Source: Corynespora cassiicola
Lineage: Eukaryota; Ascomycota; Dothideomycetes; Pleosporales; Corynesporascaceae
Direction: 5' to 3'
DNA length: 64,000 bases
Assembly: GCA_022059125.1 (NCBI GenBank)
Contig: JAEUWY010000005.1
Location: 186,001-250,000 of the forward strand
Shown: positions 9,921-21,569 of the stretch, piece by piece
Numbering within the stretch: position 1 is the first letter of the stretch
How the letters are laid out: each line of letters starts with the position of its first letter
Made by a program: the position numbers and the translations under genes
The notes under the pieces: model-generated
What the model was told of the DNA's origin: nothing
Database searches by the model: none
What the model saw: only the letters and a program-made list of their open reading frames with translations

Positions 9921-12900
9921 TTAACCGTAGACAGAGGAGTTGTGGCGCGTACTAGCGGCACTCCCGGGCCCCGAGCTGCTTGACGTGTCACTGGGCGTCT
10001 GCGGCTCAAGCGCCAGTTGCGCTCGTAGCGTCATGATCCAGTCATGCTGAAGGAGTTCAACGGCGGAAACGCGTTTGGATGGGTCGCGCTCAAAGCATTT
10101 GTTGAGGAAGTCGATGCCCTGCTCGCTGAGTTGATCCTTGGTGGGCAGCTGAGGTGGATTTCCCTGGGCAATGTTGTACATGATGGCCCATTCGTTGTCA
10201 AGACTAGCCCACGGGCGTCTTCCGGTTGCCATCTCAAGGATGACACAGCCAAGTGACCAAATGTCAACAGCACCATGACGGCCGAGGTTAGTTCCTCGGA
10301 TAACCTCGGGTGACATGTACATGGGCGTGCCGGTCATTGATCGCTGACGACCCTGGCGAGTAGCAGCATGCTCAGCCGCAAGAGTCCTACCTTGCCGGGC
10401 AATCACCTTAGCGGCGCCAAAATCGACGAATTTGATCACACCGTTGTGATCCAACAAAATGTCTGAGAATGGTCAGCTATGATTCTGAAGGGCTTGGGTG
10501 GTGCACTCACTCTCAGGCTTGATGTCTCGGTGGACAACGCCAGCATCATGCAGGTATGCAAGACCTTCCAACATTTGCAGGGCATACACCATGATGACAG
10601 TCTCATCCTCGATGCGGCCATGTTCAAGTAGCCCAGCCAACGAACCACCGGAGCAGTATTCCATGAAGATGTAGACCTTGTCGCGATGCGGCTCGATACC
10701 ATAATAGGAGACGATGTTGGGGTGATCGAGGACCTGCAATACGCCCATTTCGTCGCGGATTTGGGCAACAATCGTGGGAATGAGCTGAGGATCTTGAAGA
10801 CGAATCTCCTTGACTGCCATGAGGTGTCCAGAGTCCAAATTCATGGCAGCATATACGGACCCAAAAGTACCACCACCAACAAACTGGCCCTGCTGCCACC
10901 GTAGTGTTACGTTGGTAGCGGAAGAAGACAGGTAGGTAAGAGCACGATCGGCCTCATTGAAGTCCTCCAATACTCTTCCCAGAGCTTGCCGTTCTGCTTC
11001 CTTCTCTTTCCGAATCGTATCAATGTCTTCGAGCTGTTGCATCCAGTGAGCTTGCGTTAGCTGGATAGACTCTTCGTCATCCTTCAAATTCCTTGGGTCC
11101 ACTAGGCTCTGTCCAGCTAGTGCGTTGAGACGTTGTCTTTCGGCTTGAGCAGCTATGGTGGACCTCGCGCCCATGATGTCGAAATGGGAGATGAGAAGGG
11201 ACATGCAGCCCGCCACTTTCAACCTCAGGAGAGAGTATTCTTCGTCACTTATCGAAAGAATGTTCTGCCCGCGAGTCATCATCATGGCAAATTCGAGTGC
11301 GACCACAGCCCAGCGGAATGTCTTGCGATCCGAGGCGACGCAGTCGTCGCAGATGAAGCTAACCCAATCAAGAGCCAGGCGCGTCAACTTGATGTTGTTC
11401 ATGGCACGTCGGTTGTAGTCCATGTAGAGCAGCGAACGCTGACCGAATTCGGTGGCAAAGGCGAAACAAGTCTGGATGAGATCCTGGCAATCGAGACCGG
11501 CCGTTTGCTTCCTGACTATCTCCACACTGTCCATGATGGTGTTGGAAAGCTTGTAGGCGGTCTTTTTGATCCTTTGCAATTCTTGATTGACCCGTGGAAG
11601 ATTGGCTCTCTGATCGATTAGCTTGTTCAGATCGGTATCGACAGCCACCATAAAAGAGGCATTGGCATTTGCCAAACGCTGCTGAGAGCCGTCCGCAACC
11701 AACCTGAGCCTCCCGGGCTTGAGGTCCAGGACAGGCTCGCGAATATCAGCCGTCAGCCTCTTGCCAGACCAAAAGAGCGGATTTTCCGGCCGGAGTATGA
11801 GAACATAGGGATTTGAGGGATCTTCGGGATTTTCCTCGGCATGATAGCATGTTGTCAAGAGAGACTGAATGTCTTTGGGGCGGTCGGCGAGAACGGCTGA
11901 GGCCAGAATGTAAGTGCCGACGTTCTCGGCGCCGGAGGTCTCGACGAGAAAGTGGCCGGTCGAGATGAGAGCCTCGTACAGTTCGCTCAGCTGTTCCTGA
12001 TCTAGATCGATGTGGTTGATGTTGTACTCGGTGCAATTCTCAAATCGCTGCGTGAGAATCCTCGAGAAACGGTATAGTTTTCGTTGGCGCACACGCACAG
12101 AGTCAAGAATCTGTTTGTACCGTTTTTCCATTTCTGTTCCATTGATCTCATCGGGCCTGCGCTGAAGCTCCTTTTCGAAATGTACGGTCAAGCGGGTGAG
12201 GGACTTGGAGGTTAGAGAACTATATGATGGTTAGGGCCAGTAAAGGAAGATGGGTTGGACGAGGACGTACCTAAACTGCTCTGCCACCTCCACATCACCT
12301 CCCTCGAGCTGACGGCCAAGCTTGTTGGAAAAGTCCCATTCTTGTTCCAAGATTTCGGCTTCTTTGAAGGTGTTCTTGTTGGCTGACAGCTTCCAGTTCA
12401 ACATTTTGAAGTAGAATTTGAGCGCATCAAGGACGACAGTGTCGAAGTTTTCTTCAATGCAAGGAGGGAGATCCCATCCTGGCTCTGGCCGGGAAATGAC
12501 GGTATAACTCTCCTTGATCTTGCCAGCGAGGGTTAGCAGGATTTGAAACTGGGCAATCATCTGCTCAGCCATCATGATGCCCTGCTGAGAGGGATCCTTT
12601 ATCTTCTTGGCATACGATAGTCGCACTCGGATAATCTCCTGCAAGAGACGAGACGGAAAGTTGATCAGCGTGAGAAGTTCTTCGATATAAGGGGGAAGAT
12701 GTCGGTCCGCAAATGCCTCGGCGTTGGCAATGAGGGTAGCCTTTGCCTTGTGGATCACCCTTTCCAGGGCCTCCAGTAAGCTCCGCTCGCCCTGTAGCGA
12801 CTTGAGGCCGTCCTCTTTGAGTATGCGGTCGATAAAGGACGAGTCGTCGGTGAGGTGATGGTCATTGGAGGAGCGTGCGCGCGGCTTCGAAAAGTCCAGC

Positions 12901-14159
12901 TCGTCGTTGCCGACCCACTTCTTCAGGATGGACATTTCCGTGTTGATCAGCTGGGTGGTATTGTTCCAGGCGAAGACGGCATCACAGCTGTCCTTAAAGG
13001 CCTGGGATGCGGCGCGAGGATAGGCAGCCTCCATGGCCTGGCGGGTGGGGTACAGGCTCTCAATCTTTTCAATCTTGTGGACCACGGCATCGACTTGGTC
13101 GGCGGCCGACTGGCCAGCCTCGGCGGCGCCCTTGACCTCGAAGGCGATGATGCTCTCGAGCTGCGTCTTGATGGCCTCGCGGCCGTCATCGACCACTCTC
13201 CGCTGTGCCTGCAGCGGGCGGCCGCACACCTTGGCGCGCACGCCCAGCCATATCTCCGCCTTGAGGGTGCTGTCGCCCGGCTGCTCGTTGCTGCCAATCA
13301 GGCGCTTCTTCTCCTGCTTGACGACGTCGCCGGTCAAGACGCTGGCCAGCATGGAATGCCACTCGAGGCGCTCGCGATTGGCGGGGATCTTGAGCTCCTC
13401 GACCGAGGGCTGCATGTCGTCGTTGCCATAGTAGAGGAGCGTCTCCTGGTCGTAGGGATCGTTGTCGACATAGTCTGCGGTCGAGGGCGATTCGTCGTCG
13501 GAGGCCGAGTCGGTGCTGTAGCCGAGGCTCGGGGTGCTCACGTCGGGGAAAAAATCGTCCTGGTCGTTCTCCTGGCGGATGCGCTGCACGTAGGCCTGCT
13601 CCTGGGCACGGTAGTCTGCGTTGGGATTGCGACGGGCGCGGTTCGTCGACGAGGTGCGGTGGCGGTTGCCGTTGGAGTTGAGGGAGAACTGCTGGGGGCG
13701 GCGGGCGGGGGCGTACGTGTTGGAGGGCGTCCTCACCGAGGCGGGACGCGCATTGCGTCCGCTGGCGGCCATGCCGTTGGTCTGCAGCGGCGGCGGGTAG
13801 TCGTGCGAGGGCGTGGCGCGGGCGCGGGCAGAGGCCGACGACGAGGTCCAGGTGTAGGCCGGGTTGGCCAGCGGCGGCACCTCGTCCATGGGCGTGGTCG
13901 AGGTGACGGGCGGCGCAAACTGGAACTGGGCGTCGTCGCCGTCGTCCATGTCGGGGTGGCGCTGGGCGGGCGGGCCAAGGTCGTGGTCGGATTCGCCCGA
14001 GGAGCCTGAGCCGGAGGAGTCGTGGGCCAGGGCGTCGGGCGCGGGACCATTCACGACGATGGGCTTGCTCATGTCTGCGAGAGCGGGCTCGGGGAGAAGG
14101 GCGTTGTCGTGCGCAACTCGGAAGCGGACCCCTCGACCCAGGTCGTGGCCGTGGGTCAT
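9921..14159 (-). CDS. SSK2: MAP kinase kinase kinase of the HOG (osmostress) pathway, Ssk2/Ssk22/SskB type
   Basis: Upstream kinase that, when released by the Ssk1 response regulator, phosphorylates the MAPKK Pbs2 and so activates Hog1/SakA under osmotic and oxidative stress. Exons: 14159-12271, 12219-10511, 10462-9921; 4140 nt, 1379 residues. Residues 1 to about 200 are low complexity (Ser/Pro/Ala/Asn). The long middle region carries the conserved Ssk2-specific regulatory sequence. The kinase domain spans about 1071-1340: GGGTFGSVY glycine loop, AVKEIR lysine, VVHRDIKPEN catalytic loop (split by intron 2), DFGAA, and TGTPMYMSPEVI activation segment and APE-like motif. Intron 1 joins EQF to SSLTSKSLTRLTVHFEKE. 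An internal ATG at 14072-14070 (MSKPIVVNG) is an alternative and perhaps better start. Size is close to Aspergillus SskB. The kinase class is certain; the Ssk2 assignment rests on the combination of this kinase with the long N-terminal region. Confidence 0.92.
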
Positions 14160-15121
14160 GGTGTTGTGCCCGGGGCGGGCAAGATCAGCGACCCGAGAGA
14201 GCGCGCGGGCTGCTGCCCCAGCTAGCGACGGCGGGCGGCGGCGGGCGGACGAATGAGCGTGGGCGCGTGCCAGCTGTGGCGGTGTGGGTGCGGCGGTGCG
14301 GCGGCGCGGCAGGTCGACGGTGGACGGCCAGAGGGCGGGCGAAGCGAGCGAAGGCCGTGAAGCGAGTGTTGCGATGCTGCGATGCTGCGATGCTGCGCAG
14401 AGGAGAGCGGGAATGGCATGATTTCTGCACCGTCCGCCCTTTTGCGCCGGCGCACTAGCCGCCTCCTGTCTCTCGCCCGCGCCTGCCCAGATGGGCCCTC
14501 TAGTCCCCGATTGCTGTCTCCAGCGGCGCTGCTTGCATCGGCCTACCTACTGCTACCACTACCGCGACTCCCACTACTCCCCCTACTGCCACCGCACCCA
14601 CCACACACGGCGCTGCGCGGGCCGAACGACCTGCCTCGACGCGCGACCGTGTCTTGGGCGTGCTGCTGGAAGCAGGCTCGTGCCAATGTCGGCAGCAGGC
14701 CACGAGTCTGAACGTTGGTCGACATCGACGATGCTTTGGCCGGCCCCGGCTAGCTCCCAATCAAACCCGCCTCCCGCCGCCGCTCCTCCACCTCCACCTC
14801 CACCTCTACCTCCACCAACACTCGCCGCCTCGCAGCACTCGCAGCACGCACTCGCAGCACCAACGCTCCTGGGACCCGTGGCGCCACAGAAAAACAACGC
14901 CCAGCCCGGTAGCACGCCCTCTGGCCTGACTGGACGGGACCCAGATGCCGTGCTCGCCATTTCGAACTCTGTTGCGCCCGCTGACTTGTGCTGCCATACC
15001 CAGTGCCCTACCATGCTGAAGCCTGGAGTGTCCAAGTATCACCAACCCGGCCAGCAGGTGGAACCGCGACGCGTTCGTCTGCCGTCTTGTCTCGAGTACT
15101 GGCCGCCGCTACCGTCGTTGC

Positions 15122-15123
<2 letters not shown>

Positions 15124-15152
<29 letters not shown>

Positions 15153-15158
15153 GTCGTC
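15124..15158. repeat. (GTC)n-type trinucleotide microsatellite
   Basis: A run of GTC/GTT triplets, ending in nine uninterrupted GTC-type repeats, within the upstream region of the ammonium permease. Confidence 0.9.
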
Positions 15159-17317
15159 AAGCTTACTATATACCAAGACTTGATATGCTCGCCCGCTTTA
15201 GCGTACATGCACCTGGGTTGTTTTGGATGCTCCGTCAGAACAAAGCCGCTCTCCCCCTCCTCTTGCTACTGATCTTCGCAGGGAAATTGCCGTCGCGCCC
15301 AAAGACCTGCGCCCTTATCAGAGATCTGCCACCTTAACCACGCAGCAACCCCATATAAACAAAAAAAGTCTCTTGTGCCTGTTGATGCAGCATTCCCCCA
15401 ACTCGAGCTTAGCCTCTCCATGCTACCACCAGATGCGACGCCACCGTCGTACCCAGCCACTGCTGTGCGCCCAAGGCACAGCACCAGCGACCCATCTCTC
15501 TGCCAGCCATTGCTACTCACAATATCTCACCCGTGCCGCCGCCCATGACCCAGACATTCCAAATATTGCGACTGTGGTCAGCAATGCCAATCCCCAAAGC
15601 AAACTCCATGTCTTGCAGCTCCGCTGCATCTCTACTGCCTCTCCAGCGCAGTCAGCTAAACAAAGCCAAAGTGAATCTGCAGGATCATCGTCTGGGCTGT
15701 GGAACAGATTTAGCCGGGCTGCTATTATTGAACACGACATGATTCGACCTGCCGCTCCCAACTTGGGTACCCAAACAGAATCCACGAATCGTCCCAGCAC
15801 AAACACTTCGTTGGCCCATGGCACCGCCCGCGGAATCGAGATGCATCGTACATTCGCTGATGCTGCCCTGTCTCTCCATCCTTCCGCTCCCGCCATTAAT
15901 CTCCTCGAAGACGCAGAAACGCCACCAATGGATGCGTACAGGTTTTATTGTAGGACTCGTCAGCACATGGGCGAACGGCTGGGCGTCACATTGCACGTCT
16001 CCGCGTCCGGGCGGGCAAGTCTCCCGGCTTGCCGCTTGCCACTCGCCGCTTGCTACTGTGTGCTCGACCTTCGTGCTCGAAGCCTGTCCTACCCCCTTTA
16101 CCACGTAGTAGAGCGCACCGCTGTCTCGGCCCCGGATCCACGCAGCAGCCTAGCGCGCAGATGCAGGAACGCGATCGGATCCGGTACTGGAACATTCAAC
16201 GGTGATCACGACGAGTGCCGCAACACCAGTCTTACCGTGGCTCGCGTCCTCCGACCCGTACCGCAACTTTCCAGCGGCTCAACGGCGTTGCAAAGCCACG
16301 AGGCTGTTCCCGCTGGTCCTACAAGGCTTTGCTCGGGCGCTCGTGCCCCCCTTGGACCGCGCAGCAGGGCTTGGGAAGGCAAATCCAACGACGCGATGCC
16401 AAAGCCCTCCCGGCGGCACAGCACTTGGAGGTCGCATTGCAGGCCATGTCCGGCGGAACGTTTTCTATATTTCACTCCTACCTTGGTAGAAACGGAAGGT
16501 TGTAGGCCTGGATACGACACTGGCAGACCACCATCTGGTCTCTCCACTGGACAATTTGATGCCCATGTCGACTGTGAGACGGCATGATTCCAGAAATGGC
16601 CCCTGCCCGACGTGAAGGCGAGTCCGCCGTGCGAGAGCACACAAGCGAGCGCTTGACGGTGCCATACGTTTGCTCGCCTTTGCTCGCGACATGGACTTCT
16701 CCACATGAGTTTGCAACACTGACCATGTCGGCTGTCAGGTTTGGCTACGGCGGTCGGTGGGAAGCCCCAAAACCAATATGGCGTCGTCGAGACTCGCAGA
16801 GGCCGCCGACACGAGATTGGTGGGACAAGGCTTGGATCCTAAATGGCGAGCATTTTGAGAAACACAGGGGGTCGTCATAAAAAGCAAGCGGCCAGGCCCC
16901 TTCGTGGAGCCGGCAGCGTGGACTGCTAATGCCCAGGAGCTGCAGGCAGGACAAGGGGACCAGGCTGATTCAGGGACCAGAAACAAGCACGGTAGGACCT
17001 ATTGGGAACAACGTTTGGCAGCTGCGGGATGTGCGGGATGGCAGTGGGATCGCACTGATAGCAGCAGCAGCAGCAGCGTGGATGGCCGTCGGCCCAGCAG
17101 CCCCAAGCACCCAAGAACCGTGGCATATCTTCGCTGGTGGTTGCGGGTGGGTGCAGACGAGGGATGAAGAAGGTTCACGTCGTCCGACATTTGGCATTGC
17201 ACCGGGCCCTGGTGTCGATGATTGACAGTCGTTTTGGGGGCGTCCCGACGTCGCCTCCAGATCGCCGTACCGCACCTTGCCGCTTCGGTCCGGACTACAG
17301 GGTGACGATCTTGGCAT

Positions 17318-17567
17318 AGATAAGGAAACGAAATGCATTTCCAAACCCGCCCTGATAGGCCGTGGAGCCCTGTGGCCGTCGTCTTCCGGTGGCCGAAATG
17401 GGGACTTTCGAGTGCCTTGCCGCAGCTCGCTGCACACGGCGGCGAAAGCAACCAACGTGTGTCGGCCGGCCCACACGCCCACGCCCACGACCCCAGCCTT
17501 CTTCGTGGGGACAGACGACGACTGCCAGAGGCGAGGCCAGCGACGATGGCCGACCCCAGATAGATAG
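17318..17567. promoter_or_regulatory. Cluster of GATA-factor (AreA/Nit2-type HGATAR) motifs
   Basis: Four plus-strand matches: AGATAAG at 17318-17324, TGATAGG at 17353-17359, and two overlapping AGATAG at 17558-17563 and 17562-17567. They lie 630-880 bp upstream of the ammonium permease start. Nitrogen-regulatory GATA factors act at paired HGATAR sites, and ammonium permeases are classical targets. HGATAR is short and frequent, so the claim rests on clustering and gene type. Confidence 0.45.
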
Positions 17568-18195
17568 GGCTCCGCCGCGAGGTCATCCCACGGGCGTGGT
17601 TCGACAGCCGAGCCCAGCAGCCCTCCGTCCATCAGCGGCAACCCTGGCCAGCCCTGGACAGCCGTCGCCTTAGCCCGCTGCGAAACGCGGCGCCGTATTG
17701 GCTGCAGCCGCGCACGTATCTCGACACCCCACCGCCGTGGCTTGCCTGTGATCCTGGGGGGTTCATGCTTCTGCTGTCCGAGCACGCATGCTGGCGCAGG
17801 GAAACGGTATGAACGCAATGTCCGCGCACATATAGCTCGCGCGGCTCCCCTAGCCCGCTTTCTCTTTCTTGTGATGATCTCGTCGTCGCCGCCGCCGCAG
17901 CACAGTACAAATATAACCCCATCGCGTGCCACGCCTCGCCGCTCTCCTTGCGTTCAGATCGCATTCAGAGCGTCTATTCCAGGCACCTCGCCAAGCGCCT
18001 GCGCCTACCGATCCCTGGCAGTGAAGTTCGGGTTTTCTCCCCTCACTCCGTCCACTCCTTCGCCCGCCATCCCGTCTTTTTTTTTCTTGCTGTGCCATTC
18101 ATCTATACGTTAATTCCTGCATCCTGCATTTTCCCATTTGCCTTGTCGATCGCATCTCTATTCCCGGCTGCTAGACCCGCCGTCTTTTCACCAAC

Positions 18196-19998
18196 ATGGA
18201 CCCGGTTGATTCTGGCCTCGACGTGACGCTCCCTCTGGAGACGTTCAACAACGCCACATATGCCACCGGTGGAGATTCGAAGCTATACAACCTCAATGTC
18301 TTCTACAACGTACGTTCTCCTGCCCCCTGTCTCTCTCTCTCTCTATCTGAGACGTGCTGATGGCCGAGCTAGCCAGGCGATATCGCGTGGATGATCACTG
18401 CGACTGCCCTTGTGCTTCTTATGATTCCTGGAGTTGGGTATGATGCGTCCCCATGCCCGAGTCAGACATGGACATGACTAATTCCCTTTTAGATTTTTCT
18501 ACTCTGGTCTAGCGCGTAGGAAGTCGGCCCTGTCGCTGCTATGGCTTTCCGTCATGGCCACCGCCGTCACCTCTTTCCAATGGTTTTTCTGGGGTTACTC
18601 GTTGGCCTTTTCGCACAAAGCCGGAAAGTACATTGGCGCTTTGGACAACTTTGGCCTTAACAATGTCTTGGGTGCTCCGTCCATTGGCAGCTCCCGCATC
18701 CCGGATCTCATGTTTTGCGTCTACCAGGGCATGTTTGCCGCCATAACGTACGTGTCCATGGCCTATGCTCTTGTCGAATAGAAAAAAAGAATCGGCTAAC
18801 AATTTCTTTACAGCGTTGCCCTGGCGGTTGGTGCCGTGGCCGAGCGCGGAAGGATACTGCCCTGCATCATCTACATGTTTATCTGGACGACCATCATCTA
18901 CGACCCCATTGCCTGCTGGACGTGGAACGCTTCTGGGTGGGTCTTCCAGCTTGGCGGCTTGGACTTTGCTGGTGGAACTCCTGTCCATATTGCATCCGGT
19001 ACTGCTGCTCTCGCCTACTCGTACATGCTCGGTAAGAGGAGGGGACACGGCACGCAAGAGCTCAACTACCGACCCCACAACGTTACCCACATTGTCATCG
19101 GCACCGTTTTCCTCTGGGTCGGCTGGTTCGGTTTCAACGCAGGCTCTGCTCTCGCCGCTAACCTGCGCGCCATCATGGCCGCCGTCGTCACCAACCTGGC
19201 TGCTTGCGTTGGTGGAATCACCTGGTGCCTGGTCGACTACCGCCTCGAGCGTAAATGGTCCACTGTCGGCTTCTGTTCTGGAGTCATTGCTGGTCTCGTG
19301 TGCATCACTCCCGGCTCTGGTTACGTTCCGGCGTGGGCTGCCGTCATCTTTGGTGTCTGTGGAGGTATTGCCTGCAACTACGCCACCAAGCTCAAGTACT
19401 TTTTGCGATGCGACGACGCCCTGGACATTTTCGCCGTGCATGGCGTTGGTGGATTTGTTGGCAACTTGTTGACCGCCTTCTTTGCTGCGTAAGTCAGATG
19501 ACACTGTTTTGATGGCATGCGCTAACCGCCACATAGTGACTACATTGCCCATCTTGATGGCTACACTGTCATCGAAGGAGGCTGGCTCAACCACCACTGG
19601 GTCCAGCTTGGATACCAACTTGCCGATTCGCTTGCCGGCGGTGTGTACTCGTTTGTTGGTACATGCATCATCCTTGGAGCCCTTGACGGCATCGGCAAGT
19701 TCCTACCCGTCTTCAGGCTCCGCGCTAGCGAGGAAGAGGAGATTCTTGGTATCGACGACGTTGAGATTGGCGAGTTTGCTGTAAGTGTCATTCAAACTGT
19801 CTCTATGTTCATGTCGCTAACAAGGTGCAGTACGACTACGTCGAGCTCACCCGCGAGGTCAAGATCCCCGACGATGTCGACGAAGGCATGTCCACCCACT
19901 CCATGGACCGCCATGCCTCAGCCATGGGCCATCACGAGAAGAACCAGGATTCTGTTGACTCGTCCAACCAACTGGCCGAATGGGCCCACCGCGCTTGA
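18196..19998 (+). CDS. Ammonium permease, Mep/Amt family
   Basis: Plasma-membrane ammonium uptake channel of the Amt/Mep/Rh superfamily. Exons: 18196-18309, 18373-18437, 18493-18747, 18814-19488, 19537-19780, 19831-19998; 1521 nt, 506 residues, in frame. Joined exons give NPGDIAWMITATALVLLMIP with GVGFFYSGLARRKSALSLL across intron 2, the Amt N-terminal signature. DFAGGTPVHIASG and AVHGVGGFVGN carry the twin pore histidines. Eleven hydrophobic segments fit the fold, with the acidic EEEEILGIDD and an about 70-residue hydrophilic C-terminal tail ending in a Ser/His-rich stretch. Yeast Mep length (490-500 residues) agrees. Which Mep paralogue (sensor-type Mep2/MepB or not) cannot be decided here, so no symbol is given. 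Nitrogen control is suggested by upstream GATA motifs. Confidence 0.95.
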
Positions 19999-20607
19999 TT
20001 GATGTTTTGTGTTTGGGCATTCGCTTGATACCACTGTTTGGAGTTGGCGGTCTGATAGGTCTGGATCTTTCCATGGTTAATGTTGTCGAGAATCTGCGAT
20101 GCCATGTATGTTGGAAGGCATGATGGAGACGAAGGGACACATTTGGAACGGATTTCCTTTTCTCTGGCAAGACCCACGGGTTTTGCTCTTCATTTAATTT
20201 TTTCTGTACTATTTGTATCAAAGACCACCTAGACTGGAGATGCACTAGACGCTCTGAGAGTGACCTGTGCGACTGATGTTGATTCACATTTTCCTAATCC
20301 ATGAACTGCCCAGATTGAGGCTCTTTGATGTACAAAAATGCTCTAGCTGCCGAGTATCCCATGGATGTGTCGGCATACCATGTGGATTCACGTGACGCCA
20401 AGACACGCTCCCCGAACCGCAGCGCTGTCTATACGTTTGCTCCACCAACATCACCATTCCTACCCCTCGTTCCCAAACGCAAGGCCAACCACCGCATCAA
20501 CCAGGGGATCCTCTGTCGCCGTCCGAGCCCTCTGCGCACAGGCAATCGCCAACGTCGATCCACCCACCGTTCTGCTCGCGACACCCGTGCGGCCAACACC
20601 GTCCAGG
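19999..20607. other. Intergenic region between ammonium permease and EMC5
   Basis: About 610 bp holding the permease 3' UTR and the EMC5 promoter. Open frames that cross it (for example from 20325) run on into EMC5 in the wrong frame and are not credible. Confidence 0.5.
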
Positions 20608-21103
20608 ATGCCTCTTATCGGAACCGCCCTCAATGCCGTCGGCCTCTTGTTCCTAACACACGCGTACGTCTCTCCCCCGCCCAGCTAGCCCTTACCCTCC
20701 CCCCCCCCTCCAAGCTCCAACACCCAGCTAACCACCCCACAGCGTCTACTCCACGCACGAACACACGGCCGCAACCCCCCACACCCCGCTCCCCCTCGAC
20801 ATCACGCTGGAGCTCCTCTCCTCCATCCTCCTCCTCTCTGCCGGCATCGTGCTCTCGTCGCCCGCGCTGAAGCCGATCCAGTGGGCCAAGTGGGCGGGCC
20901 GGATCCAGCGCGAGGGCCGGTGTGGGACGGGGAGGTGGACGAGGGAGGGTGAAGAGGTGCTCAGCGAGGGGGACAGTTATGCGTTTTTGGGGCTGGATGC
21001 CGGGGTGGGGGGTACGAGGGGGGAGGGGAGGAAGGGGTTTTGGGATGTGAGGGGGAAGAGGAGGGAGTATGCTGAGTGGGTGAAGACGGGGGCGAAGAAT
21101 TGA
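20608..21103 (+). CDS. EMC5: ER membrane protein complex subunit 5 (EMC5/MMGT family)
   Basis: Subunit of the ER membrane protein complex, the insertase for tail-anchored and multi-pass proteins; the family is also called membrane magnesium transporter 1. Exons 20608-20663 and 20743-21103; 417 nt, 138 residues. The joined sequence starts MPLIGTALNAVGLLFLTHAV (helix 1, across the intron), continues YSTHEH, then LPLDITLELLSSILLLSAGI (helix 2), then SSPALKPIQWAKWAG and RKGFWDVRGKRREYAEWV, the conserved two-helix pattern with a basic C-terminal tail. A Gly/Arg/Glu-rich insertion separates the two tail motifs. The intron is rich in C and ends AACCACCCCACAG. It is convergent with the luciferase-domain gene. 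Confidence 0.9.
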
Positions 21104-21569
21104 GTGGGATGGGATGTGCAAAGGAAAGCAAAGGGAGGGAAATGTCGGTTGGAGATTGGAAGTGTATATTGTGAGTATAGCATCCGTCGTACATCCATTG
21201 AGATACACATTGGACAGAATGACAAGCTAATGCGAATCCCCCCTCCCCTCAGATCAAGATACCCTAGCGCATCACAACCTAGACGCGGGAAGAAACAAAA
21301 CACATATTTGAGCTGATTATGCTTTGCTACAAAAATCACAAGAGTCTCCAGCGCTTATTTCATGCCAATATCAAATGGTCTCGTCCGTCCATCCGTCAAT
21401 CTGGTTCGGTTCGCCTCGCTTGCATCCATAAACGCCATGCTAAGAGGATGCCAACCAAAACAACTCGAAACATTTTTTCCCATCCGTTTCCCAGTTCTCA
21501 ATTCTCTCAATCTTTCTTTCTTTCTTTCGCCATCATCTTCAATTTTCCTGTGCTTTTTCGTTTGCCAAC
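21104..21569. other. Convergent intergenic spacer
   Basis: About 465 bp between the 3' ends of EMC5 (plus) and the luciferase-domain gene (minus). Nothing but probable 3' UTRs seen; there is a TTTC-repeat stretch near 21520. Confidence 0.5.

Larger units (their letters stand above)
14160..18195. other. 4.0-kb divergent upstream region (MAPKKK and ammonium permease)
   Basis: Shared upstream region of the minus-strand MAPKKK and the plus-strand ammonium permease. It is C/T-rich on the plus strand and contains long but unconvincing open frames (454 codons at 15223-16587 plus; 320 codons at 16970-17932 minus), unusually rich in Cys, His, Arg, Ser and Pro. Several GATA-factor motifs are present, densest 630-880 bp before the permease start, plus one TGATAAG (as CTTATCA) at 15314-15320. 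The last 200 bp are pyrimidine-rich, as expected for a 5' leader. Confidence 0.55.

Noticed and set aside
12855..14009. 384-codon plus-strand open frame
   Set aside because: Antisense to the N-terminal half of the MAPKKK. The Val/Gly/Arg-rich translation is typical of shadows of Ser/Pro/Ala-rich coding sequence.
16970..17932. 320-codon minus-strand open frame in the divergent upstream region
   Set aside because: Arg/Pro/Gly-rich, overlaps several equally open frames on both strands and contains no motif.
18539..19618. 359-codon minus-strand open frame
   Set aside because: Antisense over the ammonium permease including two of its introns; no family resemblance.
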